From the NCBI GenBank assembly GCA_001443545.1, contig LMAD01000002.1, forward strand, positions 73,406 through 137,405: a DNA stretch of 64,000 bases, in the 5' to 3' direction. The position numbers and the translations under genes are program-made. This document shows positions 36,839 to 44,739 of this stretch, piece by piece. Source of the stretch: Acidimicrobiaceae bacterium RAAP-2. Lineage in GTDB: Bacteria > Actinomycetota > Acidimicrobiia > Acidimicrobiales > RAAP-2. The notes beneath the pieces were generated by a model. That model was not told the origin of the DNA. It searched no databases and saw nothing but the letters and a program-made list of their open reading frames with translations. Each line of letters begins with the position of its first letter. Positions within the stretch are counted from its first letter, which is position 1.

Positions 36839-38191
36839 ATGACCACGATGGACACCCGCGCGATCTTTAAGGCCTACGACGTACGGGGCACGTACCCCGA
36901 CCAGATCGACGAGGTGGTCGCGCGCGCGGTCGGGGCCGCCTTCGCCCGTTTCGCCCGTTCGCCGCGGTTGGTGGTCGCCCGTGACATGCGTGAATCCGGG
37001 GTGACGTTGAGCGCGGCCTTTAGCGACGGCGCTCGCGCCGAAGGCGTCGAGGTCGTCGACCTGGGTCTCACCTCGACCGACTTGCTGTACTTCGCGTCCG
37101 GTTTCCTCGACGCACCGGGGGCGATGTTCACCGCGTCGCACAACCCGGCGCGCTACAACGGCATCAAACTGTGTCTCGCGGGCGCCCGGCCGGTCGGCGT
37201 GGAGTCGGGGCTGCTCGAGATCGCGACCGAGGCCGAAGGACTCCTCGGTGACGAGCGTGAGCCGCGGGCCGATCGAATCGAGCGCGACCTATGGCCCGAT
37301 TGGATCGAGCACGTGCACTCCTTCATCGACGTGTCGGCGCTTCGTCCCCTGCGAATCGTCGCTGACGTCGCCAACGGCATGGGGGGGCTCGTGGCCCCTC
37401 GGGTCTTCGCGGGGCTACCCGTCGAGCTCGACGTCTTGTACCCCGACCTCGACGGTAATTTCCCGAACCATCCGGCCGACCCGCTCAATCCGGCCAACCT
37501 CGTCGACCTGCAGCGACGGGTCCTCGAGACCGGGGCCGACATCGGGCTCGCGTTCGATGGCGACGCCGACCGGGTGTTCGTGGTCGATGAGCGAGCGGAA
37601 CCGGTGTCGGGGTCCACGACCACGGCGATGGTGGCCGCCACCATGCTCGATCGGAACCCGGGGGCGACGGTCCTCTACAACTTGATCTGCTCGAAGACGG
37701 TACCGGAGGTGATCGCCGAGCACGGCGGCGTCGGCGTACGGACTCGGGTTGGCCACAGCTACATCAAGCAGACGATGGCCGAGACCGGTGCCATCTTCGG
37801 GGGTGAACACTCGGGCCACTACTACTACCGAGACAACTACCGCGCCGATTCGGGCATCATCACCGCGATGATCGTGCTCGAGTTGCTGAGTCGATCGACG
37901 GTGCCGCTCTCGGCGCTGCAGGCACCCTTCCAGCGCTACGCCGCGTCGGGTGAACGTAACACCGAGGTCACCGATCCGGCCGCCACGGTGCGGGCGGTGG
38001 CGGAGCGCCTCCGTCTCCACGGTGTCACGATCGACGAGTTGGATGGACTGAGCGCCGACTACGGGAGTTGGTGGTTCAACCTGCGCCCGTCCAACACCGA
38101 ACCGCTCCTGCGGCTGAACGTGGAGGCTCCCGACGAAGCGAGCTGCGCGCGTCACGTCGACGAGGTCGTCGCGATGATCAAGGAGGCGTGA
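36839..38191 (+). CDS. manB: phosphomannomutase/phosphoglucomutase
   Basis: This is an alpha-D-phosphohexomutase that converts hexose-6-P to hexose-1-P, supplying Man-1-P or Glc-1-P. Length 450 residues. All four site motifs are present: catalytic serine Ser100 in TASHNP, metal loop DGDADRVF at about 240-246, sugar-binding GEHSGH at about 320, and the phosphate loop RPSNTEPLLR near 420. It begins IFKAYDVRGTYPDQ. The ATG at 36839 (or 36848) follows the membrane protein stop by one base, and the small Trm112-like gene overlaps its stop (ATGATGG-type junction). It is the natural partner of the nucleotidyltransferase at 19175. Gene symbol by family resemblance. Confidence 0.93.
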   Translation: MTTMDTRAIFKAYDVRGTYPDQIDEVVARAVGAAFARFARSPRLVVARDMRESGVTLSAAFSDGARAEGVEVVDLGLTSTDLLYFASGFLDAPGAMFTASHNPARYNGIKLCLAGARPVGVESGLLEIATEAEGLLGDEREPRADRIERDLWPDWIEHVHSFIDVSALRPLRIVADVANGMGGLVAPRVFAGLPVELDVLYPDLDGNFPNHPADPLNPANLVDLQRRVLETGADIGLAFDGDADRVFVVDERAEPVSGSTTTAMVAATMLDRNPGATVLYNLICSKTVPEVIAEHGGVGVRTRVGHSYIKQTMAETGAIFGGEHSGHYYYRDNYRADSGIITAMIVLELLSRSTVPLSALQAPFQRYAASGERNTEVTDPAATVRAVAERLRLHGVTIDELDGLSADYGSWWFNLRPSNTEPLLRLNVEAPDEASCARHVDEVVAMIKEA

Positions 38192-38421
38192 TGGCCCTGG
38201 ACTCGTTCCTACTCGATCTGCTCCAAGACCCCGTCGACCACGGTCCGCTGCTGTACCTGGCCGACGTCAGCGTGCTGTACAACCCACGTCGGCGCGTCGT
38301 CTACGAGGTCCGCGGGTCGATTCCAGTCCTGTTGCCCGACGAAGCGAGAGCGGTCACCGACGAAGAGCACGACGCGTACGTCGCTGACCCCTCCGCGCGA
38401 TCGACTGGACCGATCGTCTAG
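38191..38421 (+). CDS. Trm112/UPF0434-like small protein without zinc ligands
   Basis: This is a 76-residue protein resembling the Trm112/UPF0434 family: LLDLLQDPVDHGPLLY (the usual LACP..G.L segment), then VLYNPRRRVVYEVRGSIPVLLPDEAR, matching the family's YPI.DGIPVLL end. The cysteines of zinc-binding members are absent. The ATG overlaps the hexomutase TGA and has AAGGAG upstream, so it is coupled to manB; as I recall, a small gene of this kind often accompanies manB in actinobacteria. Function unknown; perhaps a small partner or chaperone. Its 3' end overlaps the convergent thiolase by four bases. Confidence 0.75.
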   Translation: MALDSFLLDLLQDPVDHGPLLYLADVSVLYNPRRRVVYEVRGSIPVLLPDEARAVTDEEHDAYVADPSARSTGPIV

Positions 38422-39626
38422 CTCAGACGTTCGACGATCATGGCCATGCCCTGACCGCCACCGACGCACATCGTTTCGAGGCCGTAACGCTGGTCTCGGT
38501 CCTCAAGTCCGTTGAGCAGGGTGGTCATGATGCGCGCACCGGTCATGCCGAAGGGGTGCCCGAGGGCGATGGCCCCACCGTTGACGTTGAGTTTGTCCCA
38601 GCTGATACCTAGGTGCTTCGCGGAAGGGATCACCTGGGCCGCGAAGGCCTCATTGATCTCCACGAGGTCGATGTCGTCCATGGTCAGCCCGGCGCGCGTG
38701 AGCGCTTGGCGACACGCCTCGACGGGACCGAGGCCCATGATCTCGGGATTGAGCGCGGTCACCCCGCTCGAGACGATACGAGCGATCGGGGTGATGCCGA
38801 GCGCCTTGGCCCGGGTATCGCTCATCACGATCACCGCGGCGGCCCCGTCGTTGAGCGGGCACGCGTTGCCCGCCGTCACCGAACCGCCCTCGCGGAAGAC
38901 CGGCGCGAGCGAAGCCAACTTTTCGAGCGTGGTCCCGGCGCGCGGTCCATCGTCCGTCGAGATCACGCGCCCGTCAGGGAGCGTGTAGGGGATGATCTCG
39001 CGCTCGAAGAAACCGTTGTGCTGGCTCATGACGGCGAGCTCTTGGCTGCGCAGGGCGAACTCGTCCATCTCGGCGCGCGACACGTGTTCGAACTCCGCGA
39101 CGTTCTCGGCGGTCTGACCCATCGCGATGTAGACGTCGGCCAACCCGGATCCCGGGCTCCACGGATCGCCCGCGTGCGTTGAACGTGCGGTCGTGCGAGC
39201 GACGGCGTCGTCGAATCGCGGGTTCATGGCCTTGGCGATGTCCGAGGCTCCGTTGCCGAATCGCGAAACGGTCTCGACGCCGGCCGCCACGAAGACGTCA
39301 CCCTCGCCGGCCTTGATGGCGTGGGCGGCCATGCGAATGGTCTGGAGCGAAGACGAGCAGTAGCGGTTCACCGTCACCCCCGGCACCGAGTCCAGACCCG
39401 CGAGGATTGCCACAACGCGAGCGATGTTGAACCCCGACTCGCCGGCGGGCTGACCGCAGCCGAGCATCAGGTCGTCGATCGTGGTCGGGTCGAGCTGGGG
39501 GACCTTGGCCAACACCTCGGTCACGACGTGCGCGGCGAGGTCGTCGGGACGCACGTCGACCAGTGAGCCCTTGAACGCTCGGCCGATCGGCGAACGACCG
39601 GTGGCGACGATGACGGCTTCGGGCAT
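38418..39626 (-). CDS. acetyl-CoA C-acyltransferase (thiolase)
   Basis: This is a thiolase of 402 residues that cleaves 3-ketoacyl-CoA or condenses acyl-CoAs. The catalytic Cys90 is in VNRYCSSSLQ, the NEAF motif in LVEINEAFAAQV, His357 in GGAIALGHPFG, and the second Cys387 in CVGGGQG. The N-terminus reads PEAVIVATGRSPIG as in FadA-type enzymes. A long insert with NPRFDDAV and the GQTAENVA segment is normal for the family. A strong GAGGAGGA lies before the ATG. It is cytoplasmic and serves beta-oxidation more likely than synthesis, but no fadB partner is adjacent. It is the last gene of a minus-strand group with ribC and the LLM oxidoreductase. Confidence 0.95.
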   Translation of the reverse strand: MPEAVIVATGRSPIGRAFKGSLVDVRPDDLAAHVVTEVLAKVPQLDPTTIDDLMLGCGQPAGESGFNIARVVAILAGLDSVPGVTVNRYCSSSLQTIRMAAHAIKAGEGDVFVAAGVETVSRFGNGASDIAKAMNPRFDDAVARTTARSTHAGDPWSPGSGLADVYIAMGQTAENVAEFEHVSRAEMDEFALRSQELAVMSQHNGFFEREIIPYTLPDGRVISTDDGPRAGTTLEKLASLAPVFREGGSVTAGNACPLNDGAAAVIVMSDTRAKALGITPIARIVSSGVTALNPEIMGLGPVEACRQALTRAGLTMDDIDLVEINEAFAAQVIPSAKHLGISWDKLNVNGGAIALGHPFGMTGARIMTTLLNGLEDRDQRYGLETMCVGGGQGMAMIVERLS

Positions 39627-39702
39627 GGAATCCTCCTCGAGGAGTCGGGTTGACCTAGGTGAGCATAGTGAACGCCCAGGCCCCGCCCGTCTGAGGATGC
39701 GA

Positions 39703-40212
39703 TCAGGCCAGGTCGAGCGGTCCCGCGTCGTCGAACCCCTGGCGGACCCCTTGGCCGGCCCGACGGGCGAGTTGTTCGGGCTCGAACAGCATCCAGTAGG
39801 CGTTGCGGGCGTGTTTGCGGGACCGGTTCTCGAACACCGTGGCCAACACCGCCGGGTCGTCGGCTTCGTCTTCGTGCACGAAGACCTCGAGAATCGGGGT
39901 CGAGGTCAGAAGTTGGGCCTGCATGATGCCAAGTGCCGCTTCGTGGGCGCACTGCTTGTCGATGGGTGCTTTGCCGGGCATGCCGAGGGCGACCACGATG
40001 GCACAATCGTCTCGCTCGATGAGGTTCTTCGCCGCGACGGCGAGATCCTTGAACCCGGGGACGGTTCTCGACACGACCTCAAAACGCGAACCGAATCCCG
40101 GGCATTCGGACAGTTCGGCGCGCGCGGCACCGCCCATGTCGTAGCGGGCGAACATCGTGTCCACCACCCCGATGTGCACCGGCCGGTGCCCCTTTGATTT
40201 CTTCGTTCCCAT
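39703..40212 (-). CDS. ribC: archaeal-type riboflavin synthase
   Basis: This 169-residue protein matches, from memory of the family, the archaeal riboflavin synthase (RibC), a paralogue of lumazine synthase that dismutates two 6,7-dimethyl-8-ribityllumazines into riboflavin. It does not resemble the bacterial RibE. Diagnostic segments: GVVDTMFARYDMG (15-27), TVPGFKDL (50-57), ALGMPGK (75-81), CAHEA (88-92), VFVHEDEA (110-117) and RQGFDDAGP at the end (157-165). The ATG at 40212 has GGGAGG seven bases upstream; an upstream frame extension lacks homology. It lies 35 bases after an F420-type oxidoreductase on the same strand. In most bacteria this reaction is done by an unrelated trimer, so this gene is unusual. 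Confidence 0.85.
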   Translation of the reverse strand: MGTKKSKGHRPVHIGVVDTMFARYDMGGAARAELSECPGFGSRFEVVSRTVPGFKDLAVAAKNLIERDDCAIVVALGMPGKAPIDKQCAHEAALGIMQAQLLTSTPILEVFVHEDEADDPAVLATVFENRSRKHARNAYWMLFEPEQLARRAGQGVRQGFDDAGPLDLA

Positions 40213-40247
40213 CGCAACCTCCCGTGCCAGTGTAGGGAGCCTCGCGC

Positions 40248-41201
40248 TCAACGCGGAGCGAGACCGACGACTGCGTCTTCGAGTTCGACTCCGACGGGCA
40301 CGATGGCGATCGTTGGCATCGACACGCCGGCGGCGACGTACCGTTCGACGTGCTCTCGGCAGGCGTCGAAAGAACCGTGGATGATCAGCGCGTCGACGAC
40401 GTCGTCGGGGATGAGCTCGTTGGCGAGCTTTCGGTCACCGGCCGCCCAGGCCTCCCACATGGGCGCCAACGCCTCGTCGCGCCCCAACCACCGGTGGAAC
40501 TCCGCGTAGGCCTTCACCGTGAGGTAGGACGAGATCATGCGCCGCCCGACGTAGCGCGCGAGGTCGGCGTCGGCGGTGGGCACCACGAAGAGGCGCGCGG
40601 CGATGTCCTTGTCGAGGCCCACCTCGGCTCGACAGGTGGCGACGTCCTCGACCGCCAGCCAGTTGAGGATGGCGCCGTCAGCTTCGGCGCCGGCCAGATG
40701 CAGCATGGCCGGGCGTAGCGCGCCCAACAAGATGCGCGGCCGCTGGGTCACAGGGCGCGAAAGCTTGAAGCCGTGGACCGCGAAGGTGGGGAATGCCTCA
40801 TCGATCTTTTCACCGTCGAGTGCCCGATTGACGAAGCGCAGGACGTCACGGGTTCGAGCGAAGGGCCGATCGTAGGTGATGCCGTTCCAGCGCTCGACGA
40901 CCGGTTGGCTTGAGGCACCGAGGCCGACGGTGAGCCGCGGGCCGGCCACCTCGGCTAGGGCGGCGATCGTCATCGCGAGCAGTCCGGGTCCGCGGGTGAA
41001 CACCGGTGCCACCGCGAGCCCGAGGTTGAGCCGTGGCTCCCACGCCGCGGCGAGGGTGAGCGGCGTGAACCCGTCGGCCCCGTCTACCTCCGCGGACCAG
41101 ACGTCGGTGTAGCCGAGGTCGACCAATCGGGAGTACCACGATCGGTGGTCGGCCAGGGAGATGCCGTCGAAGGGAATGGTGATGCCGTAGCGCGAGGTCA
41201 T
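40248..41201 (-). CDS. LLM-class F420-dependent (or flavin-dependent) oxidoreductase
   Basis: This is a luciferase-like (beta/alpha)8-barrel oxidoreductase of 317 residues. Seen: YGITIPFDGISLADHRSWYSRLVDLGYTDVWSAEVDGADGF arranged as in F420-dependent LLM enzymes (split here by the strand-loop), PVFTRGPGLLAMTIAALAEV, RLTVGLGASSQPVVERWNGI, and PRILLGALRPAMLHLAGAEADGAILNWL. The CREHVERYVAAGVSMP C-terminal helix is also typical. No ligand-specific residue separates F420 from FMN with certainty, but cofD and cofE in the window favour F420. It is upstream of ribC on the same strand. Substrate unknown. Confidence 0.88.
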   Translation of the reverse strand: MTSRYGITIPFDGISLADHRSWYSRLVDLGYTDVWSAEVDGADGFTPLTLAAAWEPRLNLGLAVAPVFTRGPGLLAMTIAALAEVAGPRLTVGLGASSQPVVERWNGITYDRPFARTRDVLRFVNRALDGEKIDEAFPTFAVHGFKLSRPVTQRPRILLGALRPAMLHLAGAEADGAILNWLAVEDVATCRAEVGLDKDIAARLFVVPTADADLARYVGRRMISSYLTVKAYAEFHRWLGRDEALAPMWEAWAAGDRKLANELIPDDVVDALIIHGSFDACREHVERYVAAGVSMPTIAIVPVGVELEDAVVGLAPR

Positions 41202-41222
41202 GACCCAGTGTGCCAGAACGGA

Positions 41223-42008
41223 CTAGTGGAGATAGTCATCACCTCGAGGGGGCGGTACGTGGATGCCGCGACGCTCGAGATCGTGCACCCATCGGTCAAT
41301 CACCGTCTCGAGTACCGCGACGCGGGCGTAGTGCTTGTCCTCGGCCGCGATGACGTCCCAGCGGGCGTGGGCGTGGTCGGTCCAGGCGAGCGTGTCGTTG
41401 AGCGCGTCGACGTACCCCGCGCGCATGCCGCGATTTCGCCAGTCGTCGGCAGTGAGTTTCCAGTGTTTGAGGGGGTCCTTCGATCGGTCGTTGAATCGCC
41501 GCAACTGCTCGTGATCCGAGATATGGAGCCAGATCTTGACGATGGTGACGCCGTCGTTCACGAGCGAGCGCTCGAACTCGACAATCTCGTCGGCCGAGCG
41601 CTTGACCGTATCGTGGTCGATCCGCTCCTCGACGCGTTCGACCAAGAGCCTGCCGTACCACGACCGGTCGAAGACCGTCATCTCGCCGCGGCCCGGGACG
41701 TGCGGCCAGAAGCGCCATAGGAAGTGGTGTCGTTGCTCCTCGTCCGAGGGCGCGCTGATCGGGATCACGCGAACGTGGCGAGGGTCGAGGGCACCGGTGA
41801 GTCGCCGGATCGCCCCACCTTTGCCAGCGGCGTCGAATCCCTCGAAGAGCACGATCAACCCCGGTCCGACCTCGTGGGGTTCGAGCAGTCCGGCGGTCAA
41901 CAGTCGTAGATGCACCAGTCGTCGCTGGGCCGCCTGAATCCGCGTCTCGGACTCTTCACGGGACAATCTGGCCGAGAGGTCGATATCGTCTACGGACTTG
42001 CCCATCAC
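41223..42008 (-). CDS. ppk2: polyphosphate kinase 2 family protein
   Basis: PPK2 enzymes transfer phosphate between polyphosphate and nucleotides. This 261-residue, single-domain protein has Walker A FEGFDAAGKGG at residues 56-66, the lid region around PSDEEQRHHFLWRFWPHVP, the Walker B-like FDRSWYGRLLVERVE, and KIWLHISDHEQLRRF followed by DPLKHWKLTADDW. These are classical PPK2 signatures. Direction (ADP/GDP or AMP phosphorylation) cannot be told. The start is GTG 42008 or ATG 42005 next to GGAGG. Together with the Ppx/GppA phosphatase and the phosphate transporter it points to polyphosphate use. It is cytoplasmic and divergent from the following secreted protein gene. Confidence 0.94.
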   Translation of the reverse strand: MMGKSVDDIDLSARLSREESETRIQAAQRRLVHLRLLTAGLLEPHEVGPGLIVLFEGFDAAGKGGAIRRLTGALDPRHVRVIPISAPSDEEQRHHFLWRFWPHVPGRGEMTVFDRSWYGRLLVERVEERIDHDTVKRSADEIVEFERSLVNDGVTIVKIWLHISDHEQLRRFNDRSKDPLKHWKLTADDWRNRGMRAGYVDALNDTLAWTDHAHARWDVIAAEDKHYARVAVLETVIDRWVHDLERRGIHVPPPRGDDYLH

Positions 42009-42097
42009 CCTCCACGGAGTCGGTGTCTCACCGCAGGGTATCGCACGCGGCTCAATCGGTCATGGCGTCCTCCGTAGGATTGGTGCGAGGGGGAGTG

Positions 42098-43036
42098 ATG
42101 CGCGCGAGGATTGGGTGGGCGGTGCTGGGTGCCGCGATCGCGATGGCCATGCCGGTCGGCGCGACGACCTCGACCGAACTCCCCCAACCACGGCCCGTCT
42201 GTCTGCGCGGGCCAGTTCCGGCGCCGGCGGGCCACGGCGCGCGCTGCTCAACGTGGCGACGTCTCGATCCATGGTCGCGCGTCCCCACGGTCTACGCCAC
42301 GACGTTCCGACCCAACCCCGCGGCGCCGGCGGTCGCCTACGCCTCCTGGCTGCGCAGCTCCTCGTCGATTCTGGCGCTCTACCCCGGGTACCTTGGTCCC
42401 GGTGCGACGCCGCTGTCGCGCGGTCCCGAGATGGTGCCGACGTCGGCGCGCGGGCGGCTACTGGCGACCTTCAATTCGGGTTTCTACGAGGCCGACGGCG
42501 CCGCGGGGTTCTACGTGAATCACACGCTGTACTTCCCGATGGTCCGGGGCCTGGCGACGGTCGTGCGGTTCACGAATGGGGTGGTGAACGTGGTCAATTG
42601 GGCTGGCGGACCCCGTCCGGGGACGAACGTCGTCATGGCCCGTCAGAACCTGGCGCTGCTGGTGGCCGGTGGGCGACCGACGGCGCTCGCCGCCAACAAT
42701 GCCGCATGGGGACTCTCGTTGCACGGCGTCGCGGCGGTCTGGCGCACGGCGCTCGGCGTCGACGCCTCGGGGAACTTGGTCTACGCCGCCGCCCCGGATC
42801 AAACCTCATCGAGTCTCGCCCAGGTGATGGTGGATCTGCACTGCGTGCGGGCCATGGAGCTCGACATCAATCCCGAATGGCCGATCTTCGTCGCCTACGG
42901 CCGACCGGGTGGGGTCCAGGCGTCATTGATGGTGCCCAATCCGAACCAGATTCCGGATCGCTTCTTGTACCCCAGCACCAAGGACTTCTTCGCGGTCTTC
43001 CAATCGACGACCCCCGGTGAAGTCCAGCCGTGGTAG
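42098..43036 (+). CDS. secreted phosphodiester glycosidase (NAGPA-like) domain protein
   Basis: This is an exported protein of 312 residues. A signal peptide covers about residues 1-25 (MRARIGWAVLGAAIAMAMP). The rest resembles the NAGPA (phosphodiester alpha-N-acetylglucosaminidase) domain: ATFNSGFYEADGAAGFYVN, AWGLSLHG, the MVDLHCVRAMELDINPEW segment matching the family's (A/C)xxLDxGxS-like active region, and a C-terminal aromatic tail. Such domains remove or process sugar phosphodiesters on surface polymers. The ATG at 42098 has AGGGGGAG upstream. The 3' end overlaps the CapA-like gene by seven bases, so the two probably function together at the cell surface. Confidence 0.78.
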   Translation: MRARIGWAVLGAAIAMAMPVGATTSTELPQPRPVCLRGPVPAPAGHGARCSTWRRLDPWSRVPTVYATTFRPNPAAPAVAYASWLRSSSSILALYPGYLGPGATPLSRGPEMVPTSARGRLLATFNSGFYEADGAAGFYVNHTLYFPMVRGLATVVRFTNGVVNVVNWAGGPRPGTNVVMARQNLALLVAGGRPTALAANNAAWGLSLHGVAAVWRTALGVDASGNLVYAAAPDQTSSSLAQVMVDLHCVRAMELDINPEWPIFVAYGRPGGVQASLMVPNPNQIPDRFLYPSTKDFFAVFQSTTPGEVQPW

Positions 43037-44145
43037 ACGTCCCATCGCGGCACCGGGGCAGACTTCGATGGGTGGTCGCACTGGTCGCACTGGTCGTCGT
43101 CGCGCTCGCCGTCACCGTTCTCGTCGCCTCGCGGTCATCCACCCCGACCACCCCGACCACCACGACCACCACGACCACCACGACGACCGAGGTGCCCTCC
43201 GCGACCATCGCCGCCGTTGGTGACACCGAACTGGGCAACACACCGTTACTCCCACCCGACCCGGCGGGGTATCTTGCGCCGCTGCGCCAGTACCTCGATG
43301 CGCCAATCGTCTTTGGGAACCTGGAGGGCACGATGACATCGGTGAAGCGCTCGAAGTGTCAGCCGCCGTCGCCGTACTGCTACGCGTTCAAAGTACCGGT
43401 CAGCTTCGCGCAGGACTACCGCGACGTCGGCTTCACCGTGCTCAACAGCGCCAACAATCACGCCTACGACTACGGCGCACCCGGGGTGGCGTCGACCTCA
43501 AGCGCGCTGGCCGGTGCCGGCATCACCCAGGCCGGGCTACCGGGCCAGATCGGGCTCGTCCGCGATGGAGCGGTGCGCGTGGCGTTCGTCGACTTCGCGC
43601 CGTACTACAACACGAACAACATGCTCGATCTCTCCCAGGCCGCGACGTTGATCGCGCGGGCCCATCGTGAGGCCCAGGTCGTCGTGGTCTACATGCACGC
43701 GGGTGCGGAGGGAGCTACCGCGGCGCACGTGACTCGAAAAGTCGAGACCTTCTACGGCGAGGATCGCGGCAACCCGTACCTCTTCGCCCACGCCGCCATC
43801 GACGACGGAGCCGACCTAGTCATCGCGAGTGGACCTCACGTGTTGCGCGGCCTCCAGTGGTACCGCGGCCACCTGATCGACTACAGCCTCGGAGATTTCG
43901 TCAACTACTACGACTTCGCGACCGAGGGTCCACTACGGTACTCTGCGGTGCTGCGCGTGACGCTGCGCGCGAACGGGACCTTCGTCGCCGGACGGTTCAC
44001 GTCGTTCGTGCTGACCAGCGCCGGACTACCGCAGTTCGATCCATCGGGGGCCGCGGCCCGCTTCGTCAACCAGCTCTCGCGCAGCGACTTCGGGACGAGT
44101 GCGGCGATCGTCGGTCCGTCGGGAGCCATTACGCCACTCGGTTAG
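43030..44145 (+). CDS. CapA/PgsA-family membrane-anchored protein
   Basis: This is a 371-residue protein with a metallophosphatase-like CapA fold, as in poly-gamma-glutamate synthesis protein PgsA. An N-terminal membrane anchor (about 13-33) leads into a Thr/Pro-rich linker (38-53). Then come AAVGDTELGNTPLL (first metal motif), FGNLEGTM, NSANNHAYDYG (catalytic Asn-His), VVVYMHAGAEG, IASGPHVLRGLQWYRGHLIDYSLGDFVNYY. All metal-ligand segments of the CapA family are present, so it is likely an active phosphodiesterase or hydrolase outside the membrane. The GTG overlaps the end of the NAGPA-like gene. A role in surface polymer synthesis or turnover is inferred. Confidence 0.88.
   Translation: MVDVPSRHRGRLRWVVALVALVVVALAVTVLVASRSSTPTTPTTTTTTTTTTTEVPSATIAAVGDTELGNTPLLPPDPAGYLAPLRQYLDAPIVFGNLEGTMTSVKRSKCQPPSPYCYAFKVPVSFAQDYRDVGFTVLNSANNHAYDYGAPGVASTSSALAGAGITQAGLPGQIGLVRDGAVRVAFVDFAPYYNTNNMLDLSQAATLIARAHREAQVVVVYMHAGAEGATAAHVTRKVETFYGEDRGNPYLFAHAAIDDGADLVIASGPHVLRGLQWYRGHLIDYSLGDFVNYYDFATEGPLRYSAVLRVTLRANGTFVAGRFTSFVLTSAGLPQFDPSGAAARFVNQLSRSDFGTSAAIVGPSGAITPLG
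43141..43188 (+). repeat. low-complexity threonine codon run (ACC/ACG)
   Basis: A run of ACC and ACG codons encodes a Thr/Pro linker of 16 residues between the membrane anchor and the CapA domain. The DNA is simple-sequence and prone to slippage. It is a cell-wall-spanning linker by analogy. Confidence 0.8.
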
Positions 44146-44738
44146 CAACCGCCCCCGCCGGGAACGCCCGCTCCGAGTGCCGGCGCGTCCACGGTTCCCA
44201 CGTTCGCGGGTCGTGGATTGGGTCCCAGGTGCACGACGTACCAGACGCCGCGCCACGAAATGAATGAGAAGACGCCAACGGATCGGATCGTGTTGCCCTG
44301 TCGATAGAGCAGGCGTACGCCGGGGAGGTGCCAGTAGCCGATGCGGTTCTCGCAGTCGCCGGGCGGTATCCAACTGATGTCGGCGAAGTTGATGCGATCG
44401 CCCACGAAGGCGCCGGCGTGGACGGTTGCGGCGCGGTAGGCGGCGAGGTCCAGCAGATAGAAGGCCCAGAGGCGGTATTGGAAGTCGGCCGCCGGATCGA
44501 CGATCGCCTTGAGCTGGATGTAGGCCGAACGGGGGAAGAACAGGGCGCCGGCCTGCGCGACGTCGTTGGTGCGAATGGCGTGCCACAGTTCACGCACCCG
44601 CACCGTGAGCGCCTTGCCCGTCCAAGGGCGGGTGGTCTGTGGAACGAGGTGACTCGCGCTGGAGGCGCTCGCGCCGATCGGTGCGTACGTGACGCTCAAC
44701 GCGAGCAGAAGGGACGCGATTCGGTGGGTGCGGCGCAT
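44142..44738 (-). CDS. small secreted protein of unknown function
   Basis: I do not recognise this 198-residue protein. It begins with a clear signal peptide (MRRTHRIASLLLALSVTYAP, cleavage near GASAS). The mature part contains an alpha/beta region with ARTND-like helix IRTNDVAQAGALFFPRSAY, a YRLWAFYLLDLAAYR segment, and a beta-rich end with SVGVFSFISWRGVWYVVHLGPN, resembling NTF2-like or DUF4878-type sheets. The last residues are Gly-rich with a terminal Cys. It starts directly after, and on the same strand as, the YfhO-like gene, so the two form an operon. An upstream in-frame ATG at 44780 lies within that gene and is less likely. Confidence 0.65.
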   Translation of the reverse strand: MRRTHRIASLLLALSVTYAPIGASASSASHLVPQTTRPWTGKALTVRVRELWHAIRTNDVAQAGALFFPRSAYIQLKAIVDPAADFQYRLWAFYLLDLAAYRAATVHAGAFVGDRINFADISWIPPGDCENRIGYWHLPGVRLLYRQGNTIRSVGVFSFISWRGVWYVVHLGPNPRPANVGTVDAPALGAGVPGGGGC

Positions 44739-44739
44739 C

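Noticed and set aside
43141..43188. Short ACC/ACG repeat considered as a CRISPR-like or satellite repeat
   Set aside because: It is an in-frame run of Thr codons forming the linker of the CapA-like protein. There is no repeat-spacer structure, and no CRISPR array was seen anywhere in the window.
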